From positions 1 to 64,000 of the forward strand of contig CANLWY010000003.1 of the NCBI GenBank assembly GCA_947494995.1: 64,000 nt of DNA, read 5' to 3'. Source of the DNA: an uncultured Campylobacterales bacterium (GTDB taxonomy: Bacteria; Campylobacterota; Campylobacteria; Campylobacterales; Arcobacteraceae). This document shows, piece after piece, positions 9,132 through 18,827 of the stretch; position 1 is the first letter of the stretch; every line of letters begins with the position of its first letter. Under the pieces are notes generated by a model that made no database searches, was not told where the DNA came from, and saw nothing but the letters and a program-made list of their open reading frames with translations. Position numbers and translations under genes: made by a program.

Positions 9132-10346
9132 ATGAAAGAAGAATTTTATATACCAAAACCATCAAGTTTTGACCCAGATGTAAATGGTCATTTTGGAGAA
9201 TTTGGGGGTAGATATGTTCCTGAAACTTTAATGCCAATTTTAAAAGAGCTTGAAGAAAATTATAAAAAATATAGATTTGATAAAGAGTTTTGGACAGAAG
9301 TAAATAGTCTATTAAAAGATTATGTAGGAAGACAAACTCCTTTATATTTTGCTCAAAGTATTTCAGAGGAAATTGGTGCAAAAGTTTATTTAAAAAGAGA
9401 AGATTTAAATCATACAGGAGCACATAAAGTAAATAATGTAATTGCTCAAGGATTATTAGCCAAGAAACTTGGAAAAACAAAGGTAATTGCAGAAACTGGT
9501 GCAGGACAACACGGTGTTGCAACGGCAACTATTGCTGCTCTTCTTGGTTTAGAATGTACAGTTTTCATGGGTGCAAAAGATGTTGAAAGACAAGAACTTA
9601 ATGTATTTAGGATGAAACTTTTGGGAGCTAAAGTAATTGCTGTTCAAAGTGGTTCTAAAACTTTAAAAGATGCAATGAATGATGCTATTAGATACTGGGT
9701 GACAAATGCAAGAGATACTTTTTATATAATTGGTACAGTTGCAGGTCCTCATCCTTATCCTGTAATGGTTAGAGATTTCCAAGCAATTATTGGTTGGGAA
9801 GCTAGAGCTCAATTTTTAGAAAAAGAAGAAAAACTACCAGATTATGTACTTGCGTGTATTGGTGGTGGTTCAAATGCCATTGGTATGTTTTCTCATTTTT
9901 TAGAAGATAAAGATACTACTTGTATTGGTATAGAAGCTGGTGGATTAGGACTTGATACAGATAAACATGGATGTTCTTTAGAAAAAGGAAGTCCTGGTGT
10001 TTTACATGGTCAATGTTCATATTTACTTCAAGATGAAGATGGACAGGTTTTAGAAGCACACTCAATTTCAGCTGGACTTGATTATCCAGGAATAGGACCT
10101 GAACACTCATTTCATAAAGATAATAAAACAGTTGAATATGATTCAATAACAGACAAAGAAGCTTTAGATGCTTTTGTTTGGTTATCACAAAAAGAGGGAA
10201 TAATCCCAGCTTTTGAATCTTCACATGCTGTTGCATATCTTAAAAAAGCACAAGATAAATTAAAAGGTAAAACTGTAGTGATTTGTTTATCCGGTCGTGG
10301 TGATAAAGATATGGTTCAAGCAAGAGATATTTTACATTTTGATTAG
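9132..10346 (+). CDS. trpB: Tryptophan synthase beta chain
   Basis: PLP enzyme joining indole and serine. At 404 residues it is the standard TrpB1 form that pairs with TrpA. The PLP lysine is Lys99 in HTGAHKVNN, the phosphate loop is GGGSNAIG, and the N-terminus has the family [11 protein letters not shown] motif. No other trp gene is nearby, so TrpA and the remaining pathway must be encoded elsewhere. It sits 11 bases after apt, with AGAAGAGA as a weak ribosome binding site, and dedA follows after 8 bases. Confidence 0.97.
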   Translation: MKEEFYIPKPSSFDPDVNGHFGEFGGRYVPETLMPILKELEENYKKYRFDKEFWTEVNSLLKDYVGRQTPLYFAQSISEEIGAKVYLKREDLNHTGAHKVNNVIAQGLLAKKLGKTKVIAETGAGQHGVATATIAALLGLECTVFMGAKDVERQELNVFRMKLLGAKVIAVQSGSKTLKDAMNDAIRYWVTNARDTFYIIGTVAGPHPYPVMVRDFQAIIGWEARAQFLEKEEKLPDYVLACIGGGSNAIGMFSHFLEDKDTTCIGIEAGGLGLDTDKHGCSLEKGSPGVLHGQCSYLLQDEDGQVLEAHSISAGLDYPGIGPEHSFHKDNKTVEYDSITDKEALDAFVWLSQKEGIIPAFESSHAVAYLKKAQDKLKGKTVVICLSGRGDKDMVQARDILHFD

Positions 10347-10354
10347 GAAATTTT

Positions 10355-11035
10355 ATGTTTGCTAAATTACAAAATCATTCCGGAAAAATACTTTTTCTAG
10401 CTGTATTATTTTTTATTACATTTTTAGGTTATAACCTTTATCAAGCACCCGTAGAAGGTTTTGAAAATAAATTTATTTATCTTTTGCAAACATATGGATA
10501 TATAATCTTATTTGCTTGGAGTATTTTAGAGGGTGAATTAGGTTTAATTATGGCTGGACTTATGACCCACGAAGGTTCAATGAATCTTTATATGGCAATT
10601 TTTGTTGCTGGTATTGGTGGTTTTGTAGGAGATCAGATATATTTTTACACAGGACGATTTAATAAGTCTTATGTTCATAAAAACTTTAAAGGTCAAAGAA
10701 GAAAGTTTGCATTAGCTCATCTATTGTTAGTTAAATATGGATGGCCTATTATTTTTGTTCAAAGATATATGTATGGAATGAGAACTATTATTCCAATATC
10801 AATAGGACTTACTAGATATAGTGCAAAGACTTTTGCCTTTATTAATCTTATTTCAGCATGGTGTTGGGCTGCAATTACAATTGTTCCTACATGGTATTTT
10901 GGTGAAGAGATTTTAGAAGTACTTAAGTGGGCAAAAGAACATTGGTATTACGCTGCTCCATTTGGAGTTTTAATTGGAGGTAGTATTTTATATTATTTCC
11001 ATAAAGTTACTAAGAAGAAAGAAAGAGGAGAGTAA
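10355..11035 (+). CDS. DedA family (SNARE-associated/VTT domain) membrane protein
   Basis: A 226-residue multi-spanning inner-membrane protein. A first helix is at about 13-31. The DedA core follows, with the conserved acidic segment (LEGELGLIMAGLMTHEG), the GDQIYFYTGRF motif and the FVQRYMYGMRTIIPISIGL motif. DedA/VTT proteins are thought to act as flippases for undecaprenyl phosphate or phosphatidylethanolamine; the substrate here is unknown. The C-terminus is basic (KVTKKKERGE). GGAAA precedes the ATG; pepA follows after one base. Confidence 0.9.
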   Translation: MFAKLQNHSGKILFLAVLFFITFLGYNLYQAPVEGFENKFIYLLQTYGYIILFAWSILEGELGLIMAGLMTHEGSMNLYMAIFVAGIGGFVGDQIYFYTGRFNKSYVHKNFKGQRRKFALAHLLLVKYGWPIIFVQRYMYGMRTIIPISIGLTRYSAKTFAFINLISAWCWAAITIVPTWYFGEEILEVLKWAKEHWYYAAPFGVLIGGSILYYFHKVTKKKERGE

Positions 11036-11036
11036 T

Positions 11037-12443
11037 TTGAAAATTAATTTAGTTGAAAGTGATTTTGAAAAACTAAAATCAGAATTAGAAATAATAATTA
11101 CAGATGATATTGAAAATACAAAAGATAAAGATATTTTAGAAAGTTTAGGTTTTGAAGAAAAAGATGAATCGGTGATTTTACTACCAGAGATTGGGAGAAT
11201 CTATGTAGGCTGTGAAGATTGTGATTATGAATCAATTGCCATTGCAATTTCAACAGCAATTAAAAAATTTAATTCTACAAAATTTAAAAGTGCAAAAATC
11301 AATTTACAAGAATTAAATTTAAAAGCTTTAGTTGAAGGAACTATTCTTGGTTCTTATAGTTTTGATAATTATAAATCAAATAAGAAAAAGAAAACAAAAC
11401 AAGAATTAAATATTTGTGTTGAAAAAATCACTGAAGAGTTAGAGAATACATTTAACATATCAAAAGAGATTGCAAAAGCAGTAAATAAAACAAGAGATAT
11501 GGTAAATACAGCACCAGCAGATTTCTATCCTGAGATAATGGCTAATATTGCAAAAAAAATAGCAAAAGAGTCAAACTTGGATTGTAAAATAAAAGGTGAA
11601 GAGTATTTAGAAAAGAATGGAATGAATGCAATGTTAAATGTGGGTAGGGCTTCTGTAAATGAGTCTAAACTTATTCATTTAACTTATAAACCTAAAAATG
11701 CTAAGAAAAAAGTTGTTCTTGTAGGGAAAGGTTTAACTTATGATTCAGGTGGTTTATCTTTAAAGCCAGCAGACTTTATGGTTACTATGAAATGTGATAA
11801 AAGTGGTGGATGTGCTGTTTTAGGAATAATGAGTGCCGTTGCTAAGTTAGACTTACCAATTGAGATTCATGGTATAGTAGGTGCAGTTGAGAATATGATA
11901 GGTGGAGATGCTTATAAGCCTGATGATATTTTAGTGGCAAAAAATGGTAAGACTATTGAAGTAAGAAATACTGATGCAGAAGGAAGACTTGTTCTTGCTG
12001 ATTGTTTATGTTATGCTCAAGATGAGATTGAGGGTATTGATTACATCTTTGATTATGCAACTTTAACAGGTGCTTGTGTTGTTGGTGTTGGTCAATATAC
12101 AAGTGGTATAATGGGTAATAGTGCTAGTTTAAAAAGAGAAGTTGTTTCACATGCTTTAGAGTCTGGAGAATATGCAACTTCATTACCTTTTAATAGATTT
12201 TTAAGAAAAACAATAAAATCAGAAATTGCAGATATTAGCAATTTAGCAAATACTAGATATGGAGGAGCCTTAACTGCTGGACTATTTTTAGACAATTTTA
12301 TTTATGAAGAGAACAAAGATAAATGGATTCATCATGATATTGCAGGACCTGCATATGTTGAAAAACCTTGGGGATATAATCCATATGGAGCAAGTGGTGC
12401 TGGAGTTAGAATGACTCTAGAGTTTTTAAAAAATATTAAATAA
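11037..12443 (+). CDS. pepA: Leucyl aminopeptidase (cytosol aminopeptidase, M17)
   Basis: Two-metal hexameric aminopeptidase that trims N-terminal residues. The catalytic M17 signature NTDAEGRLVLADCL is intact, as is the metal-binding GKGLTYDSGG segment and the lysine in KSGGCAVLG. I place the start at TTG 11037, right behind AGAGGAGAG at the end of dedA, giving MKINLVESDF and 468 residues; an upstream in-frame ATG would overlap dedA by 62 bases and add a tail not expected for the family. The N-terminal 150 residues are divergent, as usual. Confidence 0.95.
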   Translation: MKINLVESDFEKLKSELEIIITDDIENTKDKDILESLGFEEKDESVILLPEIGRIYVGCEDCDYESIAIAISTAIKKFNSTKFKSAKINLQELNLKALVEGTILGSYSFDNYKSNKKKKTKQELNICVEKITEELENTFNISKEIAKAVNKTRDMVNTAPADFYPEIMANIAKKIAKESNLDCKIKGEEYLEKNGMNAMLNVGRASVNESKLIHLTYKPKNAKKKVVLVGKGLTYDSGGLSLKPADFMVTMKCDKSGGCAVLGIMSAVAKLDLPIEIHGIVGAVENMIGGDAYKPDDILVAKNGKTIEVRNTDAEGRLVLADCLCYAQDEIEGIDYIFDYATLTGACVVGVGQYTSGIMGNSASLKREVVSHALESGEYATSLPFNRFLRKTIKSEIADISNLANTRYGGALTAGLFLDNFIYEENKDKWIHHDIAGPAYVEKPWGYNPYGASGAGVRMTLEFLKNIK

Positions 12444-12465
12444 AAATTTAAATTTAGGATGTGAG

Positions 12466-13461
12466 ATGATTAAAACAGATGTGAAACCAAAAGTATTAGT
12501 AATTGGTGATTTAATGATAGATGCCTATTTAGTTGGGAATTGTAATAGAGTTGCTCTTGATGCACCAGTTGCTGTAATGGATATTGAAGACGAAATTGAT
12601 GTTTTAGGTGGAGCAGGAAATGTTATTAGAAATTTAAGTTCTTTAGGTGCAAAAGTTTCTGTAATGTCTGTTGTTGGAAATGATGATAATGCAAAACTTC
12701 TAAAACATATGTTAGATGAGTTAGAAACAAAATCTTTTCTTTTAGAGCAAAAAGGAAGAAAAACATCTAAAAAAACAAGACTTATGTCAAATAATCAACA
12801 AGTTTTTAGATTTGATCATGAAAGTACAAATAATATATCTTTTGACAATGTTAAAAAACTTTATTCTAAACTTCAAGAAAAAATCAAAGCATATGATGTG
12901 ATTTTATTAGCAGATTATGGTAAAGGTGTATTAACAAATGATTTTACTCAAAAAATTATTACTTATGCAAATAAACATAATGTTAAGACAATAGTTGATC
13001 CATTTGGGAATGATTATTCTAAATATGAAGGCGCATATTTAATTATTCCTAATAAAAGTGAAGCTGCAAGTGCAACTGATATAGATATTGATAATAACGA
13101 CAGACTTTTAGATGCTTTAAAAGAGATGAAGAAAAAGTATAAAACACAAGAGTCTATTATTACACTTTCAGAAGAGGGAGTTGCTGTATTAAACTCAAAT
13201 GATAAGTTATCAGTTCTTCCAACTGTTCCTTTAGAAGTGTATGATATTACAGGAGCTGGGGATACTTTACTAGCTTCTATGGGGTATGCTCTTGCAGGGA
13301 ATAATGAGATAATTAGTTCTGTAGAGTTTGCAAATCTAGCAACAGGAGTTGTATTAAGAAAAGCAGGAACATCAACTGTATCAATAGATGAAATCCAATC
13401 TGATCAAACTTATTTAGATAGGAAGATAATTGAAACACATCTAAGTTGTCAAGTAAAATAA
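12466..13461 (+). CDS. hldA: D-glycero-beta-D-manno-heptose-7-phosphate kinase (stand-alone HldE kinase domain)
   Basis: PfkB/ribokinase-fold kinase of the ADP-heptose pathway. It has the N-terminal GDLMIDAYLVG, the GGAGNVIRN glycine motif and the C-terminal PfkB signature DITGAGDTLLA with the catalytic Asp. It ends at residue 331, so the adenylyltransferase domain found in fused HldE is absent and must be encoded separately. Pathway partner gmhB is 4 kb upstream. It lies 22 bases after pepA and is followed directly by a hairpin terminator, so it closes this run of plus-strand genes. Confidence 0.92.
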   Translation: MIKTDVKPKVLVIGDLMIDAYLVGNCNRVALDAPVAVMDIEDEIDVLGGAGNVIRNLSSLGAKVSVMSVVGNDDNAKLLKHMLDELETKSFLLEQKGRKTSKKTRLMSNNQQVFRFDHESTNNISFDNVKKLYSKLQEKIKAYDVILLADYGKGVLTNDFTQKIITYANKHNVKTIVDPFGNDYSKYEGAYLIIPNKSEAASATDIDIDNNDRLLDALKEMKKKYKTQESIITLSEEGVAVLNSNDKLSVLPTVPLEVYDITGAGDTLLASMGYALAGNNEIISSVEFANLATGVVLRKAGTSTVSIDEIQSDQTYLDRKIIETHLSCQVK

Positions 13462-13488
13462 AGAAGAGAGGCTTTTCTCTTCTTTTTG
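13461..13488 (+). terminator. Rho-independent terminator after hldA
   Basis: Inverted repeat AAGAAGAG (13461-13468) and CTCTTCTT (13477-13484), extended by one more A-T pair, loop around AGGCTTT, then a run of Ts. It begins on the last base of the hldA stop codon. Confidence 0.85.
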
Positions 13489-13638
13489 AAATGTAACATT
13501 TGTTTTATACCTTATTAAATTATTAATAGCTATAATTTAAACTATGAAAATCATATTAATATTACTAAAACTTTCAACTCTTTTATATAAATATTAAAAA
13601 TGTATTTAGATTAAAAAATAATAGTTTAAGGAGAAAAA

Positions 13639-14322
13639 ATGGAGAAAAGATATTCTGTTTTGTATGCAGAGGATGATGTAAGTGTTAGAAAAAATTATGT
13701 TCTTTACTTAGAGAATTATTTTTCAGATATTTATGAGGCAGATGATGGAAAAGAGGCTTTAACTATCTATAAAGATAAAAAGCCTGATGTTTTACTACTT
13801 GATATAACAATGCCAGAAATAAATGGATTAGAAGTTGCTAAAACAATTAGAAAAACAGATGAAGACACCCCAATTATTGTGTTAAGTGCACATTCAAATA
13901 AAGAGTATTTATTTGAAGCAGTTAAATTAAACTTGGTTGATTATTTAATAAAACCTATAAATAGAAATGAGTTTAAAAGTGTTATTGAATCTACATTAGA
14001 AAGAATAGATAAATCAAAAGTATCTGATGAAGATGAAAAAGTATATGTTTCAAGAACATGTTATTGGGACAAGACTAAAAGATTGTTTTTCTATAGAAGT
14101 AAAATTGTTGATTTAACAAAGAATGAAAGAATACTATTTGAACTTTTATTAAATAATAAAAATCAAATTGTAAAACCTCTTCAAATTTCAGAATATGTTT
14201 GGGATAATGACAGTGATGTAAATGATGCAAGTATTAGAAACCTTGTTAAAAGACTAAGAAAGAAGTTACCTGTTGATATTATCCAAAGTATTTATGGTAG
14301 TGGATATATCTTGAATTATTAG
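13639..14322 (+). CDS. OmpR/PhoB-type response regulator
   Basis: A 227-residue two-domain regulator. The receiver domain (residues 5-120) has the acidic pocket EDD (residues 11-13), phosphoacceptor Asp55 in LLLDITMPE, Ser83 and Lys105 in LIKPI. The C-terminal winged helix (about 135-227) ends in the typical QSIYGSGYIL hairpin. No kinase is next to it; the orphan kinase at 2.5-4.7 kb is a possible but unproven partner. AAGGAGAAAAA precedes the ATG. It is a single gene with about 150 bases of AT-rich upstream DNA after the hldA terminator. Confidence 0.92.
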   Translation: MEKRYSVLYAEDDVSVRKNYVLYLENYFSDIYEADDGKEALTIYKDKKPDVLLLDITMPEINGLEVAKTIRKTDEDTPIIVLSAHSNKEYLFEAVKLNLVDYLIKPINRNEFKSVIESTLERIDKSKVSDEDEKVYVSRTCYWDKTKRLFFYRSKIVDLTKNERILFELLLNNKNQIVKPLQISEYVWDNDSDVNDASIRNLVKRLRKKLPVDIIQSIYGSGYILNY

Positions 14323-14346
14323 TTTGAATCTTAATTAAAATTTGAG

Positions 14347-14352
14347 TATAAT
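14347..14352 (+). promoter_or_regulatory. -10 element of ychF with GC discriminator
   Basis: TATAAT followed directly by CGCGC, 32 bases before the ychF ATG. The same arrangement occurs upstream of aspS and, slightly changed, rpsJ and cvpA. Confidence 0.65.
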
Positions 14353-14384
14353 CGCGCATTAAAAATATAATAAAAAGGTTATAA

Positions 14385-15488
14385 ATGGGATTAGGTGTAG
14401 GTATAGTAGGACTTCCTAATGTTGGTAAATCAACAACATTCAACGCGTTAACGAAAGCACAAAATGCAGAAGCACAAAATTATCCTTTCTGTACAATTGA
14501 ACCAAATAAAGCAGTTGTACCAGTTCCTGATAAGAGATTAGATGAGTTAGCAAAAATTGTTGACCCTGATAAGATTCAACACTCAACAATTGATTTTGTT
14601 GATATTGCAGGACTTGTAAGAGGAGCTTCAAAAGGTGAAGGTTTAGGTAATCAATTTTTATCAAATATTAGAGAAGTTGAAGTGATTTTACATATGGTAA
14701 GATGTTTTGATGATGGAAATGTTACTCACGTTGAGGGAGATGTTAATCCAATTAGAGATATTGAAATTATTGAAACTGAACTTATCTATGCTGATATTAC
14801 TCAATGTGAAAAGAAAGTTGAAAAATTAAAAAAACAATCAAAAGGTTCAAAGGAAGCAGCTTCAATGTTAGTTGTTGCACAAGCTTTACTTAAACATTTA
14901 GAAGAGTTACAACCTGTTAAAACTTTTGATGATATTGAAAATGAATTATTTATTTTAATGGATAAAGAATTAAGATTCTTATCAAATAAAGATGTGATTT
15001 ATGGTGCAAATATGGATGAAGATTCTTTAATGGAAGGTACAAATGAATATGTTGAGATTTTAAAATCTCATGCAGAGTCTGTAAATGCAGATGTTATTAC
15101 ACTTTGTGCAAAGATTGAAGAAGAATTAGTTGGTATGGATGATGATGAAGCCAAAGAACTTCTGACTGACTTAGGTGTTGAGGAATCAGGATTAGAACAG
15201 ATTATTCATAAGGCATTTGATAAATTAGGTTTACAATCTTATTTTACAGCTGGGAAAATGGAAGTTAGAGCTTGGACTATTAAGAAAGAAACAAAAGCAC
15301 CTCAAGCAGCAGCAGTGATTCATAATGATTTTGAAAAAGGGTTTATTAAAGCTGAGGTTATCTCTTATGAAGACTTTGTATCATTTGGTGGAGAATCAAA
15401 GTGTAAAGAAGCAGGTAAACTAAGACTTGAAGGAAAAGATTACGTTGTTCAAGACGGAGATGTAATGCACTTTAGGTTTAATACATAA
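14385..15488 (+). CDS. ychF: Redox-regulated ATPase YchF (Obg-family GTPase fold)
   Basis: Ribosome-associated P-loop protein of the Obg family that prefers ATP. The G1 loop is GLPNVGKST (about residues 9-17), followed by the family NYPFCTIEPN segment and DIAGLVRGASKGEGLGNQFL (G3 and switch region). A coiled-coil insertion and a C-terminal TGS domain (ending in VQDGDVMHFRF) complete the 367 residues. AAAAGG precedes the ATG. It has its own promoter just upstream. Confidence 0.96.
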   Translation: MGLGVGIVGLPNVGKSTTFNALTKAQNAEAQNYPFCTIEPNKAVVPVPDKRLDELAKIVDPDKIQHSTIDFVDIAGLVRGASKGEGLGNQFLSNIREVEVILHMVRCFDDGNVTHVEGDVNPIRDIEIIETELIYADITQCEKKVEKLKKQSKGSKEAASMLVVAQALLKHLEELQPVKTFDDIENELFILMDKELRFLSNKDVIYGANMDEDSLMEGTNEYVEILKSHAESVNADVITLCAKIEEELVGMDDDEAKELLTDLGVEESGLEQIIHKAFDKLGLQSYFTAGKMEVRAWTIKKETKAPQAAAVIHNDFEKGFIKAEVISYEDFVSFGGESKCKEAGKLRLEGKDYVVQDGDVMHFRFNT

Positions 15489-15541
15489 TATAATAAAACA
15501 TTTGATATAATTTGTTATTATTTTGCAATAGGAGTTTTATA

Positions 15542-16360
15542 GTGAACGAAAATATTATTGAAAAAATTGAGTCTTTACCTCCATTACCAAAGACTATAAT
15601 TGAAATAGAAGAGTTTAGACAACAAAGTGAAAAAGAAGCTTATGAATTATTAAAAATAGTAGAAAAAGATGCTCTTATTGTATCTACTCTTTTAAAAGTA
15701 TCTAATTCAGCTATGTTTGGATTTAGAAGTAAAGTTGAATCTGCAAGCAAAGCTATTAATCTTTTAGGAATTAATTTTACTATTTCTATTGCAATTGGAG
15801 GGACAGTTCAAAATCTTTTAAAAACAAACCTATCTCCTTATAGAATAAATAGTGATGATTTTATGAGAGCTTCAAATTTAGCAACAACTCTTACCTCTAT
15901 GTGGATAAGTAAAGTTTCTTTTGATTTAAAAGAAGAGTTAGTATTACCCTCTCTTTTACAAGAAGCAGGAAAATTCATTTTAGCTGATGTAATTGAAAGC
16001 GATGGAAAAACAGAAGAATTTCAAGAATTAATTGCTTCAGGAAAAACTTTAGCAGAAGCAGAAAAAGAAATTACGGGGATGACAACTTCGGAAATTACTT
16101 CAAAGATTTTCAAGTATTGGAAATTAAGTGATAACTTAATCAATGTTATTGAGTTTGTAGATGATATTGAAAAATGTGATGACAAATATAAAGAGCAAAC
16201 AGAAATACTTGATGTTATCAAGACAATTTGTAATGTAACTGATGCTTTTAGTGAAGAGAATATTCAAAAGGGAATTGCAAAAGCAAAACAATATAATTTA
16301 GATGTAAAAAATCTTGAAGCTGCTATTGAGAAGTTAGAAGATAGACTTTTAGATGAGTAA
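15542..16360 (+). CDS. HDOD domain protein
   Basis: HDOD domain (about residues 8-205), an HD-related fold without the catalytic HD pair, used in bacterial signalling with chemotaxis and c-di-GMP proteins. The opening IESLPPLPKTIIEIE and the segment ASKAINLLGINFTISIA are typical. I chose GTG 15542, nine bases after AGGAG, giving 272 residues; an in-frame ATG at 15512 has no ribosome binding site. It converges on the degenerate GGDEF protein across a perfect 20-base palindrome. Target unknown. Confidence 0.85.
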   Translation: MNENIIEKIESLPPLPKTIIEIEEFRQQSEKEAYELLKIVEKDALIVSTLLKVSNSAMFGFRSKVESASKAINLLGINFTISIAIGGTVQNLLKTNLSPYRINSDDFMRASNLATTLTSMWISKVSFDLKEELVLPSLLQEAGKFILADVIESDGKTEEFQELIASGKTLAEAEKEITGMTTSEITSKIFKYWKLSDNLINVIEFVDDIEKCDDKYKEQTEILDVIKTICNVTDAFSEENIQKGIAKAKQYNLDVKNLEAAIEKLEDRLLDE

Positions 16361-16380
16361 TTAAGACTTTAAAGTCTTAA
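16361..16380. terminator. Perfect 20-base palindrome between convergent genes
   Basis: TTAAGACTTTAAAGTCTTAA fills the whole gap between the HDOD gene and the convergent 800-residue protein. It can form a hairpin on both strands and may end both transcripts, though it lacks a clear T tract. Confidence 0.5.
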
Positions 16381-18783
16381 TTATTTAAACTCATAATATC
16401 TTTCTTCACTACTATGAGCTAGACTCATTGTATGTGAAGATTTCTCTAGAATGTTTTCCTTATTACCCCATGAAACTGAAATTGTTAATAAAGGTTCAAT
16501 AGTATTTTCTTTATAGCTTATTTTAATCTCTTTAATTTTCTCAATTATTGATTTGTAATCTTCATCCTTGTTTAGTATGAAAGCAAGTTTAGGACCATAA
16601 AACCTATATAGTTCGACAAAACTATTAATTTGTTTAGCATAACTTTTAAAGAGTTCATTTACTTTTTTATAACCATATCTTCTATTAAGTTCTAACATAT
16701 TATTTATATAAAGTTCAATTATAATAAACTCTTCATCATCTTTTTTTATAAGTTCTGTTCGAAGTTTATCTATATTGTATAATTCTGTTACAGGATCAAT
16801 ATAAATAGGAATACTTTTAATATAACTGATAATTAAGTTGATGATATTTTGTTTAATGTAATCTTTATTGCTTTCAAAGATGTTTTCAAAAATTTGTTTA
16901 TATACAATTGAATATGCCATTTTTAATGTATATCCATCAATTAGAGGAATATCTATTCTTTCATATCCTAAATCAATAAGTGAACACTCTTTTTCACATA
17001 AACCTTTAACTGATGAAAAAGCAAGTCCATGAAAAATATCTACAGAAATAAAATTTTCAATATGTTTATTTAACAAATCATCATTTAAACTATCATCTGT
17101 AAAAATTTCAGTGATTATATTAGAAAGTTTTTGATTTATCTTATATTTTAAGTTAATCTCTTGCTCTTTAAAAAATTTAACAAGTCTTTTTTGTCCAATT
17201 TCAACACATTTTGCATCTGAAACAACAAGGTTTTCTAGTTCCATATTCATAATGTATCTTTTCCCATGGTTTAACAAAATATCTCTATTTAAATTTGAGT
17301 ATTCATTTTCTAAAAGCTCTTTACCATTTATACTTACGTAATCAAAATAGAATAGCTTTGATTTTTCAATAGAATTGAAATCTTCATAGAATGAATAGTA
17401 TACAGATAATGATAGATATATTTTAGAATAAGTTGACATCAAATGAGATGCAACTTTATTTTTTCCAATATATTTAATAATATCATTAATTAAACTATCG
17501 TCTATTTTTTTGTCATGAGCATATGTAAATTTGTTTATAATTACATCACAAACATTAAGTTTGTAAAACTCATGGTAATCGTTATTGAACTTTCCAAGTG
17601 AAATTAGTATTTTTAAAACTTCTATTAATTTAGAATCCTCAATATCTGATGAGAATAGTACAAGAGAATGTATTATATGCATATTCGAGCTGTTAAAATC
17701 AGGTTTTTTTAAAAAATCATCTATAATAGAATGATAGTTGTCATTTTGAATAAAACCATTATATATGTAACTATAATTTTTAAGAAGTTCATTTTTAAAT
17801 TCTTTAACACTATTGATTAATGGAAAACCACTATGTGTAATTACTTCTTTATATAAAATAAATATCTCTTCAAATTTATTTAGCTGATTATATTCATCAT
17901 AATCATAAGTTGTTTCAAGTTTATAGATTAGTGTAGATAATAGTGTTGTAACTGAGTTTAAAAATATTTTATAATACTCTTCTATATTCGGTTCTGCTCC
18001 AAATCCAGTGTTTTTAGAAAGTTGGTATCCATCACAAATTTTTTCAAAGTTAAATTTAAATTCATCTATTAAATATTGGGCATCTTTATTTGTTGCATTT
18101 ATATAAGGTATATGAGAGTAATAGAAAAGAAGTTTTCCTAAAATATTGTTTAGAGTATTTATTTGTGTCTCTTCTAATTGAATATTAAACTTTACGATAT
18201 TTATAGTTTCACTAATGGTATCGACTATAGGATTTATTGTTTTTTTTCTTAGAACATCTGTTGAATTAATTGTACATAATTCATTTACAACTTCTATTAA
18301 TACAATATATTGATTGAAGGTTATTAAAAAATCTTCTTCATCTATTTTTTTTAATTCTTTTAATCTTTCTTCAAATTCTCTAAAAAGAAGTCTTAATTGT
18401 TCTAAGTTATATAGGTTATAACTTTCAAATATTTCAAATTTTTTTCCAAATGAGAGCAAGTTTACTATAGTAATAACTTCTTTAAAAACTATAGTTGCTG
18501 TATTAGATAAAATGTTTGTCATTTTTTCTTTGATTACTAACAGTAAATAGATCTTAAAATTTTTATTTGTGATAAGTTCTTGAATTATGTCATTAGGAAT
18601 AGTTTTATTTTCAATATATAAATCACTTATATAGTCAATAAGAGATTGATAGTCATCTTGTAGATTATATAAAAAAGAGGTTTGGGTACTTATTTCATAT
18701 TTATTTAAAAGGGTTTGAACTACTAAATCTTCGCCTTCCATATCTAAATAATTAGATGCATCATTTTTCTCAAATATAAACAT
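16381..18783 (-). CDS. Large signalling protein with degenerate C-terminal GGDEF domain
   Basis: An 800-residue soluble protein. Residues 1 to about 655 are alpha-helical and not assignable by eye to a family. The last 140 residues look like a GGDEF domain: DPVTELYNIDKLRTEL resembles the DxLTGLxNR opening, there is a central IIELYINNMLELNRRYG in place of DIDxFKxxND, and the end MSLAHSSEERYYEF resembles the terminal AlyxAK..GRN. The GGDEF signature itself is replaced by YGPKLAF, so diguanylate cyclase activity is very unlikely. It may act as a GTP or c-di-GMP sensor or a scaffold. Start ATG is at 18783; TAGGA is upstream. Confidence 0.7.
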   Translation of the reverse strand: MFIFEKNDASNYLDMEGEDLVVQTLLNKYEISTQTSFLYNLQDDYQSLIDYISDLYIENKTIPNDIIQELITNKNFKIYLLLVIKEKMTNILSNTATIVFKEVITIVNLLSFGKKFEIFESYNLYNLEQLRLLFREFEERLKELKKIDEEDFLITFNQYIVLIEVVNELCTINSTDVLRKKTINPIVDTISETINIVKFNIQLEETQINTLNNILGKLLFYYSHIPYINATNKDAQYLIDEFKFNFEKICDGYQLSKNTGFGAEPNIEEYYKIFLNSVTTLLSTLIYKLETTYDYDEYNQLNKFEEIFILYKEVITHSGFPLINSVKEFKNELLKNYSYIYNGFIQNDNYHSIIDDFLKKPDFNSSNMHIIHSLVLFSSDIEDSKLIEVLKILISLGKFNNDYHEFYKLNVCDVIINKFTYAHDKKIDDSLINDIIKYIGKNKVASHLMSTYSKIYLSLSVYYSFYEDFNSIEKSKLFYFDYVSINGKELLENEYSNLNRDILLNHGKRYIMNMELENLVVSDAKCVEIGQKRLVKFFKEQEINLKYKINQKLSNIITEIFTDDSLNDDLLNKHIENFISVDIFHGLAFSSVKGLCEKECSLIDLGYERIDIPLIDGYTLKMAYSIVYKQIFENIFESNKDYIKQNIINLIISYIKSIPIYIDPVTELYNIDKLRTELIKKDDEEFIIIELYINNMLELNRRYGYKKVNELFKSYAKQINSFVELYRFYGPKLAFILNKDEDYKSIIEKIKEIKISYKENTIEPLLTISVSWGNKENILEKSSHTMSLAHSSEERYYEFK

Positions 18784-18827
18784 AATAAATCCTAGAATAA
18801 AATATTACTATTATATAATTTCTAAAC

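Noticed and set aside
9109-9528. 139-codon minus-strand frame opposite trpB
   Set aside because: Antisense shadow of trpB, Leu/Phe-rich low-complexity translation, no start signals.
10974-11036. Upstream ATG start for pepA
   Set aside because: It overlaps dedA by 62 bases; TTG 11037 has AGAGGAGAG just upstream and gives the normal family N-terminus.
13544-13597. 17-codon hydrophobic reading frame
   Set aside because: No ribosome binding site, very short, in AT-rich intergenic DNA where such frames arise by chance.
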